Below are positions 22,613-28,047 of a stretch of DNA of 28,047 nt, in pieces (position 1 is the first letter of the stretch; each line of letters opens with the position of its first letter). The notes beneath the pieces are model-generated. The model made no database searches. It was not told the origin of the DNA and saw only the letters and a list, made by a program, of their open reading frames with translations. Location of the stretch: positions 1-28,047 of the forward strand of contig JAFRBA010000148.1 in assembly GCA_017405115.1 (NCBI GenBank), read 5' to 3'. Source of the stretch: Kiritimatiellia bacterium (GTDB lineage Bacteria; Verrucomicrobiota; Kiritimatiellia; RFP12; UBA1067). The translations under genes were made by a program, and so were the position numbers.

Positions 22613-23947
22613 TCAAGCACAAGATTCTCCGCGAACAATATCCCATTCAGAAAATTTCGTGTTTTGCTTCGCGAGGGAGTACATAGCATGGCTCACTATC
22701 TCATTCCGGGGTGCCTGACAATAATCCTTCTCTTCAATCTTTTTCACCAAGCAAAACACCTGATGTGTTCTACTTTGCACAAACAAGACAAGCACTTCTT
22801 TAGTTATTTTGTCCAATCCTTGGTCCCTCAGCACGGCGAGCGTCCGAGCATATGCTCGTGCGAAGTATTTTAAAGCAGACGCTTTCGTGTCATACGGAGC
22901 GACTCCGTAATAAAATACCGTCCCCATTAAAGGTATCGGTTTATCAGAAATTGCAAAGCCGCCCCTAAATCCATCTCCACCCCGTTTAACACAACATAGA
23001 TACGATCCCAACTTCAATGCCATGGCTCGTTTTGAGATTGCCGTACAACATAGCAATCGGCCTTGGCACATGAGATAAGAAAGTATACTCTCATTTCGAC
23101 TTGGGGTCTCATCCATAATAAGAGACCGAACCATGGTGTCATCTATCGCATCTAACAGATTCCGTTGACCAAATATCTTTTGCCGCTTTGCGAACGATTT
23201 CCGCATCTTCCTCGTCATCCGCTCAAAGTTGTCATTCCCCACAAAAAAGACACAATCAGCCTCATTGAGCGTCTGCCAAGAAGAATCATTCTCCAAATAC
23301 ATCGCAAACAAAGTAAGCTCAGTATACCCAACAATAGAACGCTTGCCACCACACAAAAACTTCTCGCGCTCTTTAAGCCAATACAGCAAATCACCGACTG
23401 TAAACAATTGATTAATGATCCTATAAAAGTCTCGAAGAATAAAACTATGCACAGCCCCCCAACTCTTAACTTGCGACGGCACTTCCGTTACTACGGGAGG
23501 AACACCTTCGAACCTCGCATCTGGATCATCATACATCTTGTCTTCAAAATCGACGACAACGACAGGGACAACATGATCGACTAATTCCAACGGGAACTGA
23601 TAAGTTTCATCACTCTCTGGAAACCAAACTTGAGGTAATTCAATGATTACATTTTGCCGCAACGACGATGCCAACTCTTTAAATTGACATGCCGCCTTTT
23701 GCATTGTCTTTATCAATCGACTTTTGTATAAATCTCCCTTGTCTCCGTGCAAATCTTCACTCGTCATCTTCTTCCATTTCGATTGAAAGACAATCATATA
23801 CGGAAGTGCAAGAACAACAACGTCGCCAAGCTCCTTTTCTTGCCTATGCACTCGAATCTTGGGAGAGTGATACACACAATTTCTGCCGAAGCGCCTGCAT
23901 AACGCGTCATACAACTCGGCTTCGCGAATATCTCCAAGACCTTCCAC
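22613..23947 (-). CDS. PD-(D/E)XK nuclease-like protein of unknown family
   Basis: A 444-residue protein. The first 60 residues carry a restriction-endonuclease-like core: E11 in an amphipathic helix (EAELYDALCRRFG), D42 in KELGDVVVL and Q55-S-K57 in MIVFQSKWKK. This is the D...(E/Q)xK arrangement of nuclease enzymes such as Mrr/HJC relatives. The remaining 380 residues have no domain I recognise; they include Cys-rich stretches (RLLCCTAISK, SYLCCVKRGG) and may sense or bind a partner. The start is a GTG with AAGGAG 6 nt before it, and the PIN gene ends 10 bp upstream, so the two are co-transcribed. In this block it could be a second effector or the restriction arm that works with the methyltransferase (inference). 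Confidence 0.65.
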   Translation of the reverse strand: MEGLGDIREAELYDALCRRFGRNCVYHSPKIRVHRQEKELGDVVVLALPYMIVFQSKWKKMTSEDLHGDKGDLYKSRLIKTMQKAACQFKELASSLRQNVIIELPQVWFPESDETYQFPLELVDHVVPVVVVDFEDKMYDDPDARFEGVPPVVTEVPSQVKSWGAVHSFILRDFYRIINQLFTVGDLLYWLKEREKFLCGGKRSIVGYTELTLFAMYLENDSSWQTLNEADCVFFVGNDNFERMTRKMRKSFAKRQKIFGQRNLLDAIDDTMVRSLIMDETPSRNESILSYLMCQGRLLCCTAISKRAMALKLGSYLCCVKRGGDGFRGGFAISDKPIPLMGTVFYYGVAPYDTKASALKYFARAYARTLAVLRDQGLDKITKEVLVLFVQSRTHQVFCLVKKIEEKDYCQAPRNEIVSHAMYSLAKQNTKFSEWDIVRGESCA

Positions 23948-23957
23948 AATTTACTCC

Positions 23958-24734
23958 TTATGAAACTGCCGCACCCTTATTCATCGTTCCTTTTACAATC
24001 AATCCATATACTTGCAGAACAGAATTGCAATATGTCAAATTACAACTGGCAAAGTCATCCCGAAGGTCTGCATGCAAGCAATCACGGTTCACACCCATAT
24101 AATCTTTTACATTAGAACTTGTAAAATATGCAGCGCACACAAACCCCTTGCTTCGCAACATACGAGTCATATTAATCGCCGAACCACAAATTAAACAGTC
24201 TCCGAACGAATCCTTTCCTTGATGCGCCGGCCTTTTTCGGCTCCCTTCACGGCAACTGCCCCACACGCGCGACTTCTCACTCGGGATTACCACATGTCCT
24301 GCGCGAAACATCCCCGCAATCTGTCCCCGCAAATCCTCGTACAAGCCAGTTGCCCACGACAGGTCAAATTGAGTGTATGATTTAATGCCGCGAAAAACAT
24401 CCCCTGAGAGGACTTTACTTGCCCGAACTGCATTATTCCATTTTCTTATCGGTTGATTCAACGCATCAATCTCACGCTTTACAAACTGATCCGGCTTGCA
24501 GAACTCATCTTTAACTTGTTCCGAGAACACATAATGGCAGTAATGATTCTGGCTATTGTTCTGAATCGCAAGACACACCTTACGAACGTCATCTATCTTG
24601 CCATCAAGGATTCCCCTAAAGATATCTCCAAGACAACACGTATCAACAAACACAACAGGCCTCGGTTCGGACAAGATCAAGGCTACGGCATCCTCTTCGG
24701 TTAGTGGTATTGGAGACGAATCACCCATTGACAT
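23958..24734 (-). CDS. PIN-domain (DUF4935-like) putative ribonuclease
   Basis: A 258-residue protein with a PIN-like layout: D31 at the end of the first strand (VVFVDTCCLGDIF), E72 in FSEQVKDEF, D175 and D179 in KDSFGDCLI, and a final FTSSNVKDY (D211). These are the metal-binding acids of the larger PIN proteins in which K-D-S-x-x-D is followed by SSN. Such enzymes cut RNA and often act as toxins. The start overlaps the end of the upstream gene by 14 bp (ATG at 24734; ATG 24728 is an alternative), which implies translational coupling. A frame open to 24806 is mostly the neighbour's shadow. The pairing with a small unknown protein suggests toxin and partner. Confidence 0.7.
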   Translation of the reverse strand: MSMGDSSPIPLTEEDAVALILSEPRPVVFVDTCCLGDIFRGILDGKIDDVRKVCLAIQNNSQNHYCHYVFSEQVKDEFCKPDQFVKREIDALNQPIRKWNNAVRASKVLSGDVFRGIKSYTQFDLSWATGLYEDLRGQIAGMFRAGHVVIPSEKSRVWGSCREGSRKRPAHQGKDSFGDCLICGSAINMTRMLRSKGFVCAAYFTSSNVKDYMGVNRDCLHADLRDDFASCNLTYCNSVLQVYGLIVKGTMNKGAAVS

Positions 24735-25374
24735 ATTCTCGTAATAGATCAAGCTCGTCATCATATCGCATGGCCAACTTGATAGCATGTTCACGATCCC
24801 ATCCAAATTCTTCGCACAAAATCCTTATTACTGTATCACTGTAAAGTTTTATGCCTGAATGAAAAATCGAAATAACAAATTGATGCCATCTTTGCACATC
24901 ATTCGGATGCAATGAGGTGCGATTTGCCAATGCATCAAACGACTCTAGTTTTTGCCACGATGCTTCTGGCATCACATCTTTCCCGGTAAACTCATCTTTG
25001 GTAATCACGCACGTCAAATCCAGTTTCACGGGGTCTACTATTTCACTGGCAAATTTCACCAGCACCTCATTGTACTCATCCATGCTCAGCTGGCTTGTCT
25101 GGCACGGCACAATATTACTAATCCAAATACGATGCTCGTCCTCGCTATAAACCAATGAAACCATAGCATATGGATTCTTATTACCATCAAAGCGAACCAC
25201 GCAAGAAAACAGTCCAGAAACAAAGCAGATGCCATCAGCAAACCGCTTCATCCTGTCATCGTCAATTTGCCAGCCGTCTGGGCATGATGATGACAGATAA
25301 CTTGTCAAGCGACTAAAGAAAGCTTGCGCTTGATCCTTCGAACACGAAATGAACAAATCCTTAAATCGCTTCAT
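24721..25374 (-). CDS. unknown 217-aa protein between methyltransferase and PIN genes
   Basis: I do not recognise a family. The protein starts MKRFKDLFISCSKDQAQAFF, is acidic, and mixes alpha and beta: an N-terminal helix, a beta-rich centre (FVSGLFSCVVRF, AMVSLVYSE) and a helical C-terminus (VIRILCEEFGWDREHAIKLA) that resembles small helical adaptor domains. The ATG at 25374 is chosen because GGAG lies 9 nt before it. The alternative ATG at 25389 overlaps the methyltransferase stop as TAATG. It overlaps the PIN gene by 14 bp downstream. From position only, it could be an antitoxin-like partner of the PIN protein or an accessory factor of the methyltransferase. Confidence 0.7.
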   Translation of the reverse strand: MKRFKDLFISCSKDQAQAFFSRLTSYLSSSCPDGWQIDDDRMKRFADGICFVSGLFSCVVRFDGNKNPYAMVSLVYSEDEHRIWISNIVPCQTSQLSMDEYNEVLVKFASEIVDPVKLDLTCVITKDEFTGKDVMPEASWQKLESFDALANRTSLHPNDVQRWHQFVISIFHSGIKLYSDTVIRILCEEFGWDREHAIKLAMRYDDELDLLREYVNG

Positions 25375-25388
25375 GCCAGTATACTCCA

Positions 25389-27251
25389 TTAAAGTCCGAT
25401 CACCGTCTCGTCGCCGCAGATGTTGCGGAGGCGGATGCGGAGCGGCTTCTTGGAACAGGCGATGGTGCCGTCCCAGTATTTGTTGGTCTTGGCTCCGTTG
25501 AGCCGGACGAGTCCGAACTTGTCGATCAGGATCTCCGTGTCGGAATGCCACGCTCCGGTCTTGCGGGTGCAATCGACCGAAACGGACTCGATCATCTCCA
25601 GCCCCTCCTCGGAGACTTTGATCTCCTTGAACTTCTTGCCGGGCTTCTGATTCAGGAAGCAACGCTCGTTAAACTCGGCGATTTTGCCGCGGACACGGTC
25701 TGAATCAAACTTCTCAATTGTGACAAGATACTTGTTGATCAAATCGTCCTTGTTGTCGCCGATGGAGTATTCAACCGTGTCGTTGACAACCACGTCGCCC
25801 AGCACGGACTTGAGGTCGCGCAACTCCACCTTGATCAACGACGTGTCGTCTTCCTTGATGATCTTGTTGACCTCTTCCTGGTCGATTTCGATGTAATAGA
25901 CAATGACCTTCTTCGTGCCAGACGGCAAATCAGGCATTGCCTCATGCAAAATCCGGAACATAAGCGGCGCATCCAACACTCGTGTGGTCGAATCCATCAA
26001 GTTCGGGACATAGACAGGAACCATCCCCAACTTGGAATCATGAATCGCCCCTTCCCAGAACGAATCAAGCGCATCCTCATTGCGCAACCCGGGAATAAGC
26101 GACTTGATCTTATCCATCGTCTGAACTGGATTGCGATAGAGCTGAACTCCGTCTTGCACCTCAATGCATTTGAATGAAGTACCATCAATGGCGCACAACC
26201 GATCGCGCGTCGTCTGCACCGAGTTGAGACCCACATCAGCATGGATGAACCGCCGTCCCAATTTCGCCGCAACAGCCGCAGTCGTTCCACTTCCACCAAA
26301 GAAGTCCGCAACAATCATCCCTGCGTCAGAGGATGCGCTGATAATACGCTCCAGCAATGCCTCCGGCTTTTGCGTGTCATAATCAACAGGCTCCTCCTTG
26401 TCAGCTGGCTGCAACATGGACATACGCCACACATCATCAACAGTATACTCATCAGATTCAATGTAAATCACCTTTCCTTTCTCATCCTTGGCATTTACAA
26501 GCTTCTGTTCCTCCTTGCTCCAAACACGCTTGATCTGCTTGACCTTTTCAGCTCGCTTTTCCTGAACTGGAGAGAACCTGAACTTATCCCCTTTGCGGTA
26601 AACATAGATTACATCATGATTCGATGCAAATCGCTTCACATTCCCTTGCATCTTATTGTAGTAATGCCAGATAATCTCATTAACAAAATTATCCTCTCCG
26701 AAAATCTCATCCAACAACACCTTAACATAATGCCCAATGTGCCAATCTAGATGAACATAGATTGATGCGTCATCACTCATCACCGACTTGATGGCGCAGA
26801 GGTTCTCATACATCCAGTTGAGATACTTCTCCTTCTCCCACACGTCGCCGTACATCTTTTCCTCAAAGGCGGCGAGGCGGTCGTCATCGATCTGCGTCTC
26901 GGTTTCGGACGCGACGGAGCGCGTCCCTCCCAGGGGATTACGCCGGAGATAGACTTTCTTCGCGTAGTCCGCGCCGGACGCGAACGGAGGATCGATGTAA
27001 ACAAGATCGACCTTGACGCCCTTGTCCTTCAGGTAGGCGCACGCGCTCAGGCATTCGCCGCGGATCACGAGATTGTCTGTCTTGGCATCCGTACCGACCT
27101 GCTCCTTCAGCTCCATCTCATAACGCGGCATGCCGCGGCGAAGACGGTCCTTGACCTTGTCGTCACCGTAATAGCGCAACGTCCGAGTGAAATTGAGAAT
27201 CGCCTGTCCCTTGACCGGATCGGGTGTGAAAGGAATGAATTTCGCACTCAT
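25389..27251 (-). CDS. site-specific DNA methyltransferase, beta class (type III Mod-like)
   Basis: A 620-residue adenine/cytosine amino-methyltransferase. The catalytic motif IV DPPF (87-90) precedes the SAM-binding motif I FFGGSGTT (317-324), which is the beta-class order, and the C-terminal region matches type III-like Mod proteins (RGKIAEFNER, GKKFKEIKVSEEGLE, WHSDTEILIDK, KPLRIRLRN). The expected role is self-protection by base methylation. No res helicase is in the window. Two oddities exist. First, both ends of the gene are GC-rich while the middle (about 25.7-26.8 kb) is AT-rich, which suggests recombination around the target-recognition region between motifs IV and I. Second, after VYLRRN the protein reads PLGGTRSVASETE, coded by a hairpin repeat (26907-26931). 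The ATG at 27251 has no clear Shine-Dalgarno and follows a heptamer tract. Confidence 0.88.
   Translation of the reverse strand: MSAKFIPFTPDPVKGQAILNFTRTLRYYGDDKVKDRLRRGMPRYEMELKEQVGTDAKTDNLVIRGECLSACAYLKDKGVKVDLVYIDPPFASGADYAKKVYLRRNPLGGTRSVASETETQIDDDRLAAFEEKMYGDVWEKEKYLNWMYENLCAIKSVMSDDASIYVHLDWHIGHYVKVLLDEIFGEDNFVNEIIWHYYNKMQGNVKRFASNHDVIYVYRKGDKFRFSPVQEKRAEKVKQIKRVWSKEEQKLVNAKDEKGKVIYIESDEYTVDDVWRMSMLQPADKEEPVDYDTQKPEALLERIISASSDAGMIVADFFGGSGTTAAVAAKLGRRFIHADVGLNSVQTTRDRLCAIDGTSFKCIEVQDGVQLYRNPVQTMDKIKSLIPGLRNEDALDSFWEGAIHDSKLGMVPVYVPNLMDSTTRVLDAPLMFRILHEAMPDLPSGTKKVIVYYIEIDQEEVNKIIKEDDTSLIKVELRDLKSVLGDVVVNDTVEYSIGDNKDDLINKYLVTIEKFDSDRVRGKIAEFNERCFLNQKPGKKFKEIKVSEEGLEMIESVSVDCTRKTGAWHSDTEILIDKFGLVRLNGAKTNKYWDGTIACSKKPLRIRLRNICGDETVIGL
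26907..26931 (+). repeat. hairpin repeat with CTCCC tail inside the methyltransferase gene
   Basis: Arms GGACGCG and CGCGTCC around the loop ACGGAG, then CTCCC. It has the same plan as the CTACC-tailed units at 3058-3125 and 17299-17324, including the CGGAG loop seen in the latter. It is in frame and leaves the methyltransferase intact. Confidence 0.65.
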
Positions 27252-27257
27252 TTTTAA

Positions 27258-27292
27258 AGTTGTTAGTTGGTAGAGAGTAGTTAGTAGTTAGT
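27258..27292. repeat. five tandem heptamers
   Basis: Plus-strand units AGTTGTT, AGTTGGT, AGAGAGT, AGTTAGT and AGTTAGT run without gaps. The tract supplies the stop codon of the HNH gene (27288-27290) and fills the space up to the methyltransferase start. It resembles the short tandemly repeated heptamers known from other bacteria. Confidence 0.7.
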
Positions 27293-28047
27293 GAAGAACG
27301 CTCGTAATGTATGGATCGGCTTTAGCGCCCAACAGGCAACGCCGGGTTGTGAATAGTACTGGCACTTGTCCATTACCAAACCAGCGTTTAGCAATCACGC
27401 TTCTGACGGATCCCTTCGCTCTTTTTCCCGTCTGCATATCCTTCTGCACCTTCTCATACTCTTGCTTGTAATGCAACGCCAGATCTTGACGATGACCTTT
27501 GAGCGTCGTACAATTCAGCTGCAATACGTCGATCGTGTCCTTAACCAATTGCACATCGACATGAAGCTGGTTACACATATCAACGTCCGCAAGCAACTTC
27601 CCAGAAGATGATTCAAACGTAAAGAGGTTCTGTCGCGGCATTGTGTATGGATTCAAAATCGTCGTCAGGCTCTCGCCCTTACTGCCATCGCAATGCTGCT
27701 CCGCGTTGGAATCCAGGAACACATTATTCGACCTTCCGCCCGCACAGACCGCCAAAAGGTTCTCCCAGTCAAACATCCAGCAATGTTCTGTCGTCACATC
27801 CGACTTAGGATGATGGTGTTCGATCCTTCGATCACCTTTGGACGGCAACTTCTCTTCGCAGTAAGCACAAAGACCGTGCTGATTGTCGGACAGAGTTTCA
27901 AAGACGAGGTCTTTCAGCTTTTTCGGATTGTATTTCGACAACGGCACAGAACCAAATGCATCCCAATCATCCTTTGGGTTCGGCTTTACGTCCGGCCAAG
28001 GGTGACTCTTGAGATACGCATCTCGATACTTGCGAAAGGGCAACGGC
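27288..28047 (-). CDS. HNH endonuclease of the TIGR02646/PtuB type, runs off the right edge
   Basis: At least 252 residues are visible; the frame is still open at the window end, so the true start is outside. The HNH core is clear: CAYCEEKL, then IEHHHPKS, then FDWENLLAVCAGG, with a further Cys and DGSKGE, the order seen in TIGR02646 proteins. These are the HNH partners of ATPases in Septu (PtuA/PtuB) and some retron systems. In Septu the ATPase gene precedes the nuclease gene, so ptuA would lie beyond the right edge (inference). The C-terminal half is helical and less conserved. The gene ends inside a heptamer repeat, 36 bp before the methyltransferase, and has the same AT-rich composition as the defence block. 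Confidence 0.75.
   Translation of the reverse strand, partial: PLPFRKYRDAYLKSHPWPDVKPNPKDDWDAFGSVPLSKYNPKKLKDLVFETLSDNQHGLCAYCEEKLPSKGDRRIEHHHPKSDVTTEHCWMFDWENLLAVCAGGRSNNVFLDSNAEQHCDGSKGESLTTILNPYTMPRQNLFTFESSSGKLLADVDMCNQLHVDVQLVKDTIDVLQLNCTTLKGHRQDLALHYKQEYEKVQKDMQTGKRAKGSVRSVIAKRWFGNGQVPVLFTTRRCLLGAKADPYITSVLH

Noticed and set aside
1..28047. CRISPR arrays, tRNA or rRNA genes, complete insertion sequences
   Set aside because: No regularly spaced repeats of CRISPR size, no cloverleaf or rRNA sequence and no transposase or integrase gene could be recognised.

Overview
The window is a bacterial chromosome segment whose left and right parts differ in base composition. Every convincing gene is on the minus strand. 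About 1-17 kb is strongly GC-rich and codes for metabolic and secreted proteins. About 17.8-28 kb is clearly more AT-rich, apart from GC-rich patches at both ends of the methyltransferase gene, and holds phage-defence and selfish genes. Three things suggest a gut or rumen member of the PVC superphylum (Kiritimatiellota, Lentisphaerota or Verrucomicrobiota): signal-peptide-bearing hydrolase paralogues of no standard family, an SGNH tandem protein, and a single-chain GH13 + GH133 glycogen debranching enzyme. That placement is an inference from gene content; no rRNA or other marker gene is present.

Layout, read in the direction of transcription from right to left. Positions 28047-27288: TIGR02646/PtuB-like HNH nuclease running off the right edge. 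27251-18350: a defence block of beta-class DNA methyltransferase, a 217-aa unknown protein, a PIN-domain protein overlapping it, a PD-(D/E)XK nuclease protein, a 48-aa remnant of a DUF262 protein, and a 1356-aa STAND-type NTPase with a C-terminal PD-(D/E)XK nuclease. 18349-17019: a gene graveyard with a DUF1016 nuclease remnant, a DprA-like gene with an internal deletion and frameshift, and a reverse-transcriptase fragment, mixed with hairpin repeats. 17018-13134: glycogen debranching enzyme. 13096-12164: cysteine synthase from a probably leaderless transcript. 11968-1230: a tightly packed operon of beta-helix protein, GH-like secreted protein, two paralogous secreted hydrolase-like proteins, tandem SGNH esterase, sugar-porter MFS permease and AGE-family epimerase. 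It looks like one glycan or sugar-derivative utilisation unit: depolymerise, deacylate, import, epimerise. 1218-955: a short HNH protein resembling the C-terminus of a DUF262 nuclease. 900-1: a lipoprotein gene and the start of a membrane-anchored protein.

The observations most worth following are these. (1) The defence block combines a methyltransferase whose central, specificity-determining part is compositionally foreign, an overlapping unknown/PIN gene pair, a free PD-(D/E)XK protein and a STAND-nuclease in which the nuclease is at the C-terminus. (2) A degenerate hairpin repeat (palindrome, then a CTACC or CTCCC tail) occurs four times and in three cases lies in frame inside reading frames; an inverted pair makes up most of the central loop of the sugar transporter. 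(3) Several defence genes in the graveyard keep both ends but have lost the middle.
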